A stretch of DNA of 56,496 nucleotides from an uncultured Pseudoflavonifractor sp. (GTDB lineage: Bacteria; Bacillota; Clostridia; Oscillospirales; Oscillospiraceae). Both the position numbers and the translations under genes were made by a program. Where the stretch lies: positions 1 to 56,496 of the forward strand of contig CAJFTA010000005.1 of the NCBI GenBank assembly GCA_904419835.1, given 5' to 3'. Shown one piece after another: positions 41,125-49,895 of the stretch; positions within the stretch are counted from its first letter, which is position 1, and every line of letters starts with the position of its first letter. Under the pieces are notes generated by a model, which was not told where the DNA came from, searched no databases, and saw only the letters and a list, made by a program, of their open reading frames with translations.

Positions 41125-42906
41125 ATGGCTGAACAGAACACCCCCGTCATGGACCCGGCGTCCGTTCACACACCGGCGCCCCAGCCCAACCGCAAAGCCC
41201 CGGAGCGCAAGAAGAGGAACAGGAAAATTGTCAAGAATATCATCACGGCGGTGATCGTCCTGGCGGTGATCGCCGCCGCCGGCTGGGCACTTTGGTATTT
41301 CGTGTTTACCGACCATAAGGATTCCAACCTGGGCGAGCCCATCTATGACACCGCGTACACCGGCACCATCTCCACCACAGTCCGGGGCGGCGGCGCGGCC
41401 AACGCCAAGGACTCCGCCACCATCACCCTGGCGGCCGACGGCGTGGTTCAGGAGGTGTACGTAACCCAGGGCCAGATGGTCAACGCCGGCGATCCCCTCT
41501 ATGTGGTCACCTCTCCCGCCGCCGAGGAGGCGCTGAAGACCGCCCAGGAGGCGCTGACCGCCCAGCAGGAGGCCATGTCCACGCTCAACCAGGAGATGGC
41601 CGACCTGCAGAAGAGCCGGGGCGACCTGACCATCACCGCCCCCCATGGCGGCAAGCTCACCGAGGTGGCTGACGTCAAGGTGGGCGACCCCATGACCTCC
41701 GGCACCCAGATCGCCGTTCTGGTGGACGACACCAGGCTGAAGCTGTCCCTCTATTACAGCTATGCCTATGAGAACGACATCTCTGTGGGTCAGACGGCTG
41801 AGATCTCCATCCCCGCCACCATGACCACCATCACCGGCACCGTGGAAAAGATTAATAAGGTAGAGCGCATTGTCCCCGAGGGCTCTGTCACCTTTGAGGT
41901 TGTCTTTGTGCTGGACAATCCGGGCACCCTCACCGCCGACATGGTGGCCTCCGCCTCTCTGACCGACGCCGCCGGCACGCCCATCTACCCCTACGAGAGC
42001 GGCAAGCTGGAGTACTACCAGACCACCACCATTGCCACCAAGGCCGCCGGTCCTGTGGAGCAGGTGGCCGACCTGATGAACTACGCCAACGTCACTGCCG
42101 GCCAGGTGCTGCTGGTCCAGGGCACCAACGACATTGACGAGCAGATCCGCGCCAAGCAGGAGCAGATCAACACCGCCCAGGAGTCCCTGACCAAGGCCCA
42201 GCAGGCGGTCGCCGACGCCGAGAAGAACGTGCAGAACTTCTCCGCTGTGGCGCCCATTTCGGGCACCGTGGTCACCTGCTCCCTGGTGCCGGATATGGAG
42301 GTCACCGCAGGCACCGCGGCCATCGTCATCGCGGACAACGCGGTCATGACGGTCAACATCCAGGTGGACGACCGCAACCGGCAGTACATCTCCGAGGGCA
42401 TGACCATCAACCTGTCCGACTGGAACGGCAACAGCTACATGGGTGTGGTGGAGACCGTGGCCGTCCAGGGCACCAACGAGAACGGCGTCACCGTGTTCCC
42501 CGCCACCATCCGGGTGGACAATCCCACCGGCACGCTGATGGGCGGCTACTATCTGGACTATGAGTTCACTGCCGCCGAGAGCACCGGCGTCCTCATCCCC
42601 ACTCAGGACGTGCGGTATTACACCCCCGAGGGTGCTGAGAAGCCCCAGGCTGTTGTCTATCTCCAGCTCCAGCCCGGCCAGGAGACTCCCGAGAACGCCA
42701 TTGACAAGTCCACCCTGCCCGCCGATATGCAGGAGGAGATTCCCGAGGACTGCGTGGTGGTTCCCGTGGAGACCGGCCTGAACGACGATATGAACGTGGA
42801 GATCACCTCCGGTCTGAACGACGGCGACGTGGTCTACAACAACACCCCCAGCGAGGACGGCAGCTATTACGGCCGCAAGGCCAGCGCCTCCTCCAAGGCG
42901 GGCTGA
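41125..42906 (+). CDS. Efflux adaptor (HlyD/MacA-like membrane fusion protein)
   Basis: The protein has 593 residues. A basic N-terminus (RKAPERKKRNRK) and a membrane span (about 36-58) lead to a lipoyl-like half (AADGVVQEVYVTQGQMVNAGDPLY), a helical hairpin (ALKTAQEALTAQQEAMS), beta-barrel segments, a second helical hairpin (QEQINTAQESLTKAQQAV) and a second lipoyl-like half (VAPISGTVVTCSLVPDMEVT). It is longer than usual (MacA about 370), with two hairpins. GGAGG is 8 bases before the ATG at 41125 but only 2 before that at 41119. It heads an operon with the ATPase and permease. Confidence 0.85.
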   Translation: MAEQNTPVMDPASVHTPAPQPNRKAPERKKRNRKIVKNIITAVIVLAVIAAAGWALWYFVFTDHKDSNLGEPIYDTAYTGTISTTVRGGGAANAKDSATITLAADGVVQEVYVTQGQMVNAGDPLYVVTSPAAEEALKTAQEALTAQQEAMSTLNQEMADLQKSRGDLTITAPHGGKLTEVADVKVGDPMTSGTQIAVLVDDTRLKLSLYYSYAYENDISVGQTAEISIPATMTTITGTVEKINKVERIVPEGSVTFEVVFVLDNPGTLTADMVASASLTDAAGTPIYPYESGKLEYYQTTTIATKAAGPVEQVADLMNYANVTAGQVLLVQGTNDIDEQIRAKQEQINTAQESLTKAQQAVADAEKNVQNFSAVAPISGTVVTCSLVPDMEVTAGTAAIVIADNAVMTVNIQVDDRNRQYISEGMTINLSDWNGNSYMGVVETVAVQGTNENGVTVFPATIRVDNPTGTLMGGYYLDYEFTAAESTGVLIPTQDVRYYTPEGAEKPQAVVYLQLQPGQETPENAIDKSTLPADMQEEIPEDCVVVPVETGLNDDMNVEITSGLNDGDVVYNNTPSEDGSYYGRKASASSKAG

Positions 42907-42934
42907 AGCGCTCCTGTTAAAAGGAGATGATGGA

Positions 42935-43630
42935 ATGCTCATTGATATAAAGGATGTATTCAAGATTTATAATGAAGGGGAGGAGCGTGAGGTGCGCGCC
43001 CTCAACGGCGTGTCCCTCACCATCGACCGGGGCGAGTTCGTTGCCATTGTAGGCCAGTCCGGTTCCGGCAAGTCCACGCTGATGAACCTCATCGGCTGTC
43101 TGGACATCCCCACCTACGGGGAGTACCACCTGGACGGCACCGACGTCACCGACCTGTCCGACCGGCAGCTCTCCCATGTGCGCAACAAGCAGATCGGCTT
43201 TATCTTCCAGGGGTTTAACCTGATCCCCGCCCTCTCCGCCTATGAGAACGTGGAGCTGCCCCTGATTTACCAGGGCATCCGGGCCTCTGTCCGGCGGGAG
43301 CGGGTGCGGGACGCGCTGGAGCGTGTCTCCCTGTGGGACCGGCGGGACCACAAGCCCACCGAGATGTCGGGCGGCCAGCAGCAGCGGGTGGCCATCGCCC
43401 GGGCCATCGCCACCCATCCCCCCATCATTCTGGCCGACGAGCCCACCGGCGCGCTGGACTCCAAGACCGGCATCCATGTGCTGGACATTCTCCGGCGGCT
43501 TTACAAGGAGGGGACCACCGTGATCCTCATCACCCACGACAACGGCATCGCGGCCACGGTCCCCCGGGTGGTCCGCATTTCGGACGGACAGATTGTGTCC
43601 GACGGACAGCAGGAGGTGGACTGGCTGTGA
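42935..43630 (+). CDS. MacB/LolD-type ABC transporter ATP-binding protein
   Basis: The protein has 231 residues. Walker A is GQSGSGKST (about 40-48), the Q-loop lies in IGFIFQGFNLIPALSAYENV, the signature is EMSGGQQQRVAIARAI, and Walker B is IILADEPTGALDSKTG. The NLI-type Q-loop is typical of MacB/FtsE-like export ATPases. It overlaps the permease start by GTGA. Confidence 0.95.
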   Translation: MLIDIKDVFKIYNEGEEREVRALNGVSLTIDRGEFVAIVGQSGSGKSTLMNLIGCLDIPTYGEYHLDGTDVTDLSDRQLSHVRNKQIGFIFQGFNLIPALSAYENVELPLIYQGIRASVRRERVRDALERVSLWDRRDHKPTEMSGGQQQRVAIARAIATHPPIILADEPTGALDSKTGIHVLDILRRLYKEGTTVILITHDNGIAATVPRVVRISDGQIVSDGQQEVDWL

Positions 43631-44904
43631 ACTTAAAACAGACTATCAAGCTGGCGGCCAAGTCCATCGCCGCCCGGAAGGGCCGCACCTTCCTCACCAT
43701 GCTGGGCGTCATCATCGGCCTGGCGGCGGTCATTATCCTGGTGACCTACGCTCAGGGCACCACCAAGCAGATGATGGACCTGATGAAGTCCATGGGTTCC
43801 AACCAGATTCAGGTCTCCGCCTACAAGTGGACCGGCGGCTCCAGCGACGACGTGGTGTTCAACAGCCTCTACAACTACTGCAAGCAGCTGGACGACCTGG
43901 TGGTGGGCGTCACCCCCAACCAGTACTGCTGGTTCACCGTCCAGTACGGGGCCAAGAACTCCAACAATATGTACTCGGATGACGGCAGCGTCCAGCCCCC
44001 CCAGATCTATATGGGCAGCGACCAGTGGGCGGCCTGCAACAACGCCACCATCGCCAAGGGCCGTGATCTCACCTATCTGGACGTGCAGAGCGGCAGCCAA
44101 GTCTGTGTCCTTGGCTCCAAGGCAGCCAAGACCTTCTTCAACTACGCCAACCCCATCGGCGAGACCATGCTTTTTGATGGTGTGCCCTTCAAGGTTATCG
44201 GCGTATACGCTCCCCGTATCAACGAGGAATCTCTGACCGAGGAGACCCAGTATTACTCCCAGCAGGACAATTTCATTCTCCTGCCCTACACCACCACCCG
44301 TGCTTTCCAGATCGCCGGTTCCGGTAATGTTTCCACCAGCAACTCCGAATTTATCGTCAAGGCCAAGGATTCCGCCTCCACGCAGGAGGCCGCCGCCCGA
44401 CTGGAGGGTTTCCTGAAGGGCCTGATTGGCGACTCCAAAACCGGCAACAGCTACGGTTCGTATTATGTCAATCTTCCGGACCAGTACATCGACTCCACCG
44501 AGGAAGCCAACAAGAGCCAGCAGATGCTGCTGGGCGGCATCGCGGCCATCTCCCTCATCGTGGGTGGTATCGGCATCATGAACATCATGCTGGTCACCGT
44601 CACCGAGCGTACCCGCGAGATCGGTATCCGCAAAGCCATCGGCGCTGAACGGCGGAGCATCATCATCCAGTTCCTCATCGAGGCCTGTATGATCTGCGGC
44701 CTGGGAGGTATCCTGGGTATCGCCGTGGGCTATGTCGGCACACTGATAGTCTGTAAACAAACCCTTGGCATCATATTGCTGCCCAACGCCGGCATCACCG
44801 TGGGCGCCTTTGTCATCTCGGTGGGCCTGGGCATCATCTTCGGTCTCTACCCCGCCATCAAGGCCAGCGGCCTCCAGCCTGTGGAAGCCCTGCGGGCTGA
44901 CTGA
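43627..44904 (+). CDS. MacB-type ABC transporter permease (FtsX fold)
   Basis: The protein has 425 residues from a GTG overlapping the ATPase stop; AGGAGG is 10 bases upstream. An N-terminal helix (LTMLGVIIGLAAVIIL) precedes a large extracytoplasmic domain (about 45-290). Three C-terminal helices follow, with GGIGIMNIMLVTVTERTREIGIRKAIGA, the FtsX/MacB hallmark. MacB transporters use mechanotransmission to export peptides, proteins or lipids rather than a membrane channel. Position next to SLH genes hints at envelope substrates. Confidence 0.93.
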   Translation: MNLKQTIKLAAKSIAARKGRTFLTMLGVIIGLAAVIILVTYAQGTTKQMMDLMKSMGSNQIQVSAYKWTGGSSDDVVFNSLYNYCKQLDDLVVGVTPNQYCWFTVQYGAKNSNNMYSDDGSVQPPQIYMGSDQWAACNNATIAKGRDLTYLDVQSGSQVCVLGSKAAKTFFNYANPIGETMLFDGVPFKVIGVYAPRINEESLTEETQYYSQQDNFILLPYTTTRAFQIAGSGNVSTSNSEFIVKAKDSASTQEAAARLEGFLKGLIGDSKTGNSYGSYYVNLPDQYIDSTEEANKSQQMLLGGIAAISLIVGGIGIMNIMLVTVTERTREIGIRKAIGAERRSIIIQFLIEACMICGLGGILGIAVGYVGTLIVCKQTLGIILLPNAGITVGAFVISVGLGIIFGLYPAIKASGLQPVEALRAD

Positions 44905-44950
44905 TTCCGTTTTCCGTCATTCCAACTCCATATATAAGGGAGAGAGAAAT

Positions 44951-47356
44951 ATGAAAATCAAACGATTCCTTGCCGGTCTGCTGGCAGCCGCCCTCTTGTG
45001 CGGCCTGATGGCAGCGGTTCCGGCGTCTGCCGCCACCGGCGGCGCCAGCGCCTCCGGCTTTACCGACATTACCGACCCCGCCGTGGCTGAGGCCGCCGAG
45101 GTCCTCCGCCTTCTGGGCGTGGTCAACGGCACCGGCGGCACCCTCTTCAATCCCGGCGGCACTCTGACCCGGGCCGAGTTCTGCAAAATGGCCATTGAGA
45201 TCATGGGCAAGGGCGAGGAGGCCTCCGCCCAGATGAACCGGACCATCTTCCTGGATGTAAAGGGGGACCACTGGGCCCGGGGCTACATCAACCTGGCCGC
45301 CTCCACCCGTCTGGGCGCCACGGAAGAGGGCGGCGGCGAGATGCTGATGGTGGGCGTGGGCGACGGCACCTTCCAGCCCGGCCGGACCATGACCTTTGCC
45401 GAGGCGGTCACCACGCTGATGCGGATCCTGGGCTATACCGCCTCCGATGTGGCGTCCGGCTCCTCCTGGTACAGCGGCTACCTGGCTTCCGCCGATGTGA
45501 TCGGCCTGACGGACGGAGTGTCCCTGGCCTGGGACTCCCCCGTCACCCGGGGGCAGACCGCCATTCTCTTCCAGAACCTGCTGTACACCAACCCCAAGGG
45601 CGCCGACGCGCCCTACCTGACCCAGCTGGGCGGCAGCATTACCGACGAGGCGGTTGTCATCTCTCTGGACGCCACCGCGGCCGACGGCACCACCGGCTGC
45701 ATCCTGACCACCGGCTCCGCCGATCCCTACAAGACCAGCCACGTGCCCTTTGACGCCGCTCTGGCCGGTTCCCGGGCCAGGCTGGTGCTGGACAAAAACA
45801 GCAGAGTCATCGCCATCATGCCCAGCGACGGCGGCACTCAGCGCACCACCTCTGTCGTCTCCGCCCAGGCCACCTATGTGACGGTCTCCGGCGGCGACAG
45901 GCTGGACGTGGCTCCCGCCACGCCCGTCTACCGTGAGAGCGGCGAGACCACCTATGCCGAGATCTACCTCAATCTGAAGACCGGCTCCCCCCTGGTGCTC
46001 CACTACGGCGTCACCGGAAAGCTGGAGTATCTCTATCTCCCCTCCACCCAGGCCGCCGAGGAGGCCGCCGTGGCCAAGGCCACCGGCTCCGGCAATCCCT
46101 TCGCCTCTCTGGTGGGCAATGACACCGGCTATCAGATTCTGAAGAACGGCCTGCCCGCCTCCCTCTCCGACATCCGCCAGTACGACGTGGCCACCTATGA
46201 CAAGGCCGCCAAGACCCTCTATGTCTCCGATCTGCGTCTGACCGGCGTCTATGAGAACGCCGCGCCCAGCCCCTCCACCCCCCTGAGCGTCACCATGATG
46301 GGCGCCACCTTCCCCGTGCTCTCCAGCGCCTATCATGATCTGACCTCTTTTAAGATTGGCGATGTGGTCACTCTGCTTCTCACCTCTGACGGTCAGGTCG
46401 CCGGTGCTGTCTCCCCCGCCGACGCCAAGTCCACCACTGTGGGCGTGGTAGAGATCGATAATCCAGGAGATGAAAATACTCCTGCTACCGCTATCGTCAC
46501 TCCTCTTGCTGATATTCGGAAGGCTGATGGTGAGAAGGTTACATTTAAAGGAACTATCTCTTATTATGGTGCCAACGCCTCACGGCTTCAGGGCCAGCTG
46601 GTGACGGTTTCCTCCAGCAGGATTGGCACTCTGACCATTTCCCGCCTGTCCGGCAGCGGCGCTTCCGGCACACTGGACGTGAATGCCCGCACCCTGGGCG
46701 GCGATCCGCTGGCCGACAACGTGGCGCTCTATGAGCGGGTGGGCAACGGCGCCCCTGTTGAGATCTCCTTCCAGCAGCTTACCCGGGCCACAGTTCCCGC
46801 CAGCAAGATCAGCTATGTGGGCAAGGATTACGCCGGCCGGGTCAATATCATCGTGTTTGACGATGTGACCGGCGATCAGTACACCTACGGCTTTGCCAGG
46901 AAGGGCGAAGACCAGGTGGGCAGCAGCGGCGATATGAGCTATTCCAACCCCACCATCACGGTGGAGAACGGCGGTAAAAGTAGCGTGGAGCTCATCAGTG
47001 CTGCCGCTATCAAGGAAGGCACTCCTGTTGGTATTACCGCCTCTCTGGACAAAATTGGCGATGTTTATAAGCTGGCTGGCTGGGTTGAGCTGAATGCCGT
47101 GGAAAATGTCCCTCGTTCCGCTTTTGATATGAAGGAGGACCTGGACTCCGACTCTGAGAGCAAGGCTCCCATTGGTACCGTCACTACCAACAACATGGTT
47201 CTCCCGGTAGCCGGCAATGTAATCTGCTACAACAAGGTTACCAAGCAGTGGTTTGGCTCTCTGGATGAGGCCCGGGCCTATGCGGATACGCTTACCATCT
47301 ACTATGACCGTGCTCCTCAGGAGGGCGGTAAGGTCCGGCTTGTTGTGGTCGGCTGA
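44951..47356 (+). CDS. Large SLH-domain surface protein
   Basis: The protein has 801 residues. A signal peptide (LLAAALLCGLMAAVPASA) precedes three SLH repeats in the first ~215 residues (FTDITDPAVAEAAEVLRLLG; GDHWARGYINLAASTRLGA; WYSGYLASADVIGLTDG). The remainder is beta-rich. GGGAGAGAG precedes the ATG; a start at 44765 would overlap the permease gene. Two stretches (about 46450-46570 and 46970-47340) use A/T-ending codons unlike the rest of the gene. It probably belongs to the export operon transcript, 46 bases after the permease. Confidence 0.85.
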   Translation: MKIKRFLAGLLAAALLCGLMAAVPASAATGGASASGFTDITDPAVAEAAEVLRLLGVVNGTGGTLFNPGGTLTRAEFCKMAIEIMGKGEEASAQMNRTIFLDVKGDHWARGYINLAASTRLGATEEGGGEMLMVGVGDGTFQPGRTMTFAEAVTTLMRILGYTASDVASGSSWYSGYLASADVIGLTDGVSLAWDSPVTRGQTAILFQNLLYTNPKGADAPYLTQLGGSITDEAVVISLDATAADGTTGCILTTGSADPYKTSHVPFDAALAGSRARLVLDKNSRVIAIMPSDGGTQRTTSVVSAQATYVTVSGGDRLDVAPATPVYRESGETTYAEIYLNLKTGSPLVLHYGVTGKLEYLYLPSTQAAEEAAVAKATGSGNPFASLVGNDTGYQILKNGLPASLSDIRQYDVATYDKAAKTLYVSDLRLTGVYENAAPSPSTPLSVTMMGATFPVLSSAYHDLTSFKIGDVVTLLLTSDGQVAGAVSPADAKSTTVGVVEIDNPGDENTPATAIVTPLADIRKADGEKVTFKGTISYYGANASRLQGQLVTVSSSRIGTLTISRLSGSGASGTLDVNARTLGGDPLADNVALYERVGNGAPVEISFQQLTRATVPASKISYVGKDYAGRVNIIVFDDVTGDQYTYGFARKGEDQVGSSGDMSYSNPTITVENGGKSSVELISAAAIKEGTPVGITASLDKIGDVYKLAGWVELNAVENVPRSAFDMKEDLDSDSESKAPIGTVTTNNMVLPVAGNVICYNKVTKQWFGSLDEARAYADTLTIYYDRAPQEGGKVRLVVVG

Positions 47357-47393
47357 GCAGGTATCCGTATCATGTAAATACACCTCATACCTG

Positions 47394-47424
47394 ACGGGGA
47401 GCTGGATATATTCCAGCTCCCCGT
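47394..47424 (+). terminator. Hairpin after the SLH gene
   Basis: ACGGGGAGCTGGA (47394-47406) pairs with TCCAGCTCCCCGT (47412-47424). The T-run after it is weak (TCAGCTTGTC), so termination may be partial. Confidence 0.65.
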
Positions 47425-47654
47425 TCAGCTTGTCAAAAACCTTGGTTGAACAGAGTTGGGCTGTGTCGGGGCGGGGGAGCGCGAGGGGGCAGTCGCCCGC
47501 CTCGCGTGGAATCGAATGCCCCGGAAGCCTTGCACAGCAAGGCTTCCGGCCAGCGGAGCGGGAACTTTTGCGCCGCTGGCCAGCGCGAAAGTAACGGCAT
47601 TTTTTCCCCCTGTTCCCCGCGATTCTTTCTGCCGTCCCGCTCGAAGCCCGCCCG
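47425..47654. repeat. Intergenic repeat-like block with a 12-bp hairpin
   Basis: No gene is supported. CCGGAAGCCTTG-CACAG-CAAGGCTTCCGG (47521-47549) is a perfect 12-bp hairpin. It is followed by AGCGGAGCGGGAAC-like sequence that resembles the flanks of hairpins at 51786 and 55422. It may be a dispersed palindromic repeat. Confidence 0.5.
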
Positions 47655-47710
47655 AAAAAAAAGGATTGGCCCTTTCCTGCTTTTTCAGGAAAGGGCCAAT
47701 CCTTTTCTGT
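47655..47710. terminator. 21-bp bidirectional terminator after yycI
   Basis: AAAAGGATTGGCCCTTTCCTG (47659-47679) pairs perfectly with the segment 47686-47706 around CTTTTT, with T-rich tails on both strands. It ends the WalRK operon. Confidence 0.92.
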
Positions 47711-48535
47711 TTATTCCGCCTGCCGGACGGTCCCGTCGGTCCCATCCACATAGAAGGGGACGGTGTTGGTGGTAATCAGCCATACCGGCTCCAGGGCCGC
47801 GCTGCCGCTGCTGGACAGCGTGACCTCATAGCCGGCTGTCATCCCCCGGATCTCGCTGCATACATATCCGCCGTCCTGCACGCCGCTGAGAAAGCGCAGC
47901 AGAATGGTGGCCACGTCCAGGGGCTCCGCCCCGGCCTCCGGCTCCGGCGTCCCCATCAGCCGCTGTCCCCGGATGCTCCGCAGGCTGCCGTTCTCATAGG
48001 TCAGGTCGGCCGTGCTGTTAAACACCGGGCTTCCGCCCCACAGCTCCTGCACCGTCACCAGCACAGTCCCGTCCTCCTGCTCCCGGATACCCAGCACCTG
48101 GCAGGTATAACCCGCCTTCTCCAGCAGCTGCTGCCCGTGCTCTTCCAGGTTGCCCTCTTCAGCGGTCAGCGCCTCCTCCTCGAAGGCAAATGAGAACTTG
48201 CCGTCACTGAGGAACTGTCCCTCGCCCCGGCTGCCGGAATAGGTGACCGGTCCCAAGTCGCCCGACTTCACGCTCTCCCCCAGCAGGGCCTGAGCCATGG
48301 CGTCCTCCGCGGTCCGGTCCCTCTCCACAGCCATGGTGTGCAGAGTGCTCTCGGGCGGGAGCTCTTCCATCGCAATGTGGATGTTTGCCGCCTCCAGGAT
48401 TTCCACCGCGCCGGTGCGGGCTTCCTCCTGATAGGCGGCGGACCTGCGCTCCTGATCCGCCACCAGCACCAGCAGAAACAGATTGACCGCCAGGAGCATG
48501 AGCAGCACAATATTCTTGATTTTGGACCACTCCAC
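47711..48535 (-). CDS. yycI: WalK regulatory protein YycI-like
   Basis: The protein has 274 residues. A short cytoplasmic start (MEWSKIKNIVLLMLLAVNLFL) holds the single membrane span. The extracytoplasmic part follows, with YENGSLRSIRGQRLMG and a YycI-like cystatin fold. MEWSKIK is a very common YycI start. YycI and YycH span the membrane beside WalK and adjust its activity. It is last in the operon. Confidence 0.88.
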   Translation of the reverse strand: MEWSKIKNIVLLMLLAVNLFLLVLVADQERRSAAYQEEARTGAVEILEAANIHIAMEELPPESTLHTMAVERDRTAEDAMAQALLGESVKSGDLGPVTYSGSRGEGQFLSDGKFSFAFEEEALTAEEGNLEEHGQQLLEKAGYTCQVLGIREQEDGTVLVTVQELWGGSPVFNSTADLTYENGSLRSIRGQRLMGTPEPEAGAEPLDVATILLRFLSGVQDGGYVCSEIRGMTAGYEVTLSSSGSAALEPVWLITTNTVPFYVDGTDGTVRQAE

Positions 48536-48551
48536 GGCAGCTCATCTCCTC

Positions 48552-49895
48552 TCAGGGGGTCTGTATGGCAATCCACTCCGCCTTCAGCAGTTCAGCCGTC
48601 CCGGCGTCCTCGTAGGCCAGCAGCAGCTCGCTGCCCTCCGCCTTCTGGGCGGACATAGCGGCGGCGGCCTGGGCCTCGGGCAGCACGATGGACTGCTCGC
48701 CGGTGTCGGTATAGCTTCGGAAAAAGAGCTCAAACTCGGTAATCTGGCCGTCCTGGATAATGAATCGGGCGGCATAGCCGTCGCTGCCCAGCTCCACGCC
48801 GGCGCCGTTGAGGCAGTAGCCGTAGTCCGCCTGCCACTCGCCCTCGCTCATCTGCTCCACGCTGATAAGGTAGATCCGGGCGGCGCCGCAGCGCGCGCCC
48901 AGCGTCCGCTCCGCCAGGGCCCAGGTGGCCTCTGTCACCGCCTTGGCGTCCGCCGGCTCTCCGGCCGTGCCCACCGGATACTTGGGCTCATCGGAGGCTG
49001 AGGTCTCATAGCGCACGTGTCCGTCGTCCAGAATGCTCAGCCGGTCGGGCCACTCGTTGACGATCAGCCGGTCGCCGCTGCGGTAGCTGTTGTTGGACTG
49101 GGGGTGAAAGCCCAGGGACTCCATCAGATCCTCCCGGTCGCTCTCGCTCATCTGCGCCACCGGGTTTACCGCATGATAGACCTTTGGGCTGACCTGGGTG
49201 GCGGCCACCATGACATAGGGCGCCAGCCCGGTATAGCTGGTCTCATAGGCAAACACGGTTCCGTTGGGGCTGTACGCGGCGGCAGCGGTCTGGACATGTC
49301 CGCTCAGCGCCTCCGCCGTGTCGCAGGCATAGTACAGGCCGGTGCTCTCATTACTATAATACAGGCGCACGGCTCCCTCCGCCTCGGCCAGCAGGAGCCG
49401 CCGGACGCCCACCTCAGGCAGGGCCTGATTGACCGCGCCGGACAGGGACGCGGAGAGTACGGTCAGGGGCACCGCGCCCCGGAAGTCGAAGTAAATGCCC
49501 CACGCGTTGGAGAGCGCCTCCCGCCAGGCGGTCTCGGTGATCTGGGCCGGCGCCTGGGCGCTGCCCAGGGCGTCGCCCAGGAGGCTTGCGGTGGCGTCAA
49601 ACAGGGCGTCCACAGCGGTCTGGTCGTACTGCACGCCGTACCGGCCGCCGCCGCCCAGCTGGACCGACATGCGCACCGGTCTGGGCTGTATGGTCTCCCT
49701 TGTCTCCCCGCCGCCGGCGGGGAGCAGGTTCACCGTGCCGCCGCTGAACAGCCCGCTGAGCCATCCTCCGTCCCGGCCCGCCAGGCCGCCGATCTGGGTG
49801 CGCATGGTGAGATAGACGGCGGACAGGGCCAGCAGGACAATCAGGATGTCCTTGCATATCTCAATCAGCCGCCTGCGTTTTTTTCTACGCTCCAT
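48552..49895 (-). CDS. yycH: WalK regulatory protein YycH-like
   Basis: The protein has 447 residues from the ATG at 49895, which GAGGGACCTGG precedes. The N-terminus is basic (MERRKKRRRLIEICKDI), then one membrane span (about 16-33), then a large extracytoplasmic domain. Similarity to YycH is low by eye, and the assignment leans on its place between walK and yycI. It overlaps the end of walK by 11 bases. Confidence 0.8.
   Translation of the reverse strand: MERRKKRRRLIEICKDILIVLLALSAVYLTMRTQIGGLAGRDGGWLSGLFSGGTVNLLPAGGGETRETIQPRPVRMSVQLGGGGRYGVQYDQTAVDALFDATASLLGDALGSAQAPAQITETAWREALSNAWGIYFDFRGAVPLTVLSASLSGAVNQALPEVGVRRLLLAEAEGAVRLYYSNESTGLYYACDTAEALSGHVQTAAAAYSPNGTVFAYETSYTGLAPYVMVAATQVSPKVYHAVNPVAQMSESDREDLMESLGFHPQSNNSYRSGDRLIVNEWPDRLSILDDGHVRYETSASDEPKYPVGTAGEPADAKAVTEATWALAERTLGARCGAARIYLISVEQMSEGEWQADYGYCLNGAGVELGSDGYAARFIIQDGQITEFELFFRSYTDTGEQSIVLPEAQAAAAMSAQKAEGSELLLAYEDAGTAELLKAEWIAIQTP

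Noticed and set aside
41101..42963. 620-codon minus-strand frame opposite the adaptor gene
   Set aside because: It is antisense to a well-supported membrane fusion protein with a ribosome site.
44858..46336. 492-codon minus-strand frame opposite the second SLH gene
   Set aside because: Gly-rich antisense artefact of codon bias.
47456..48193. 245-codon plus-strand frame over the yycI terminator
   Set aside because: It reads through a 21-bp terminator hairpin and is antisense to yycI.
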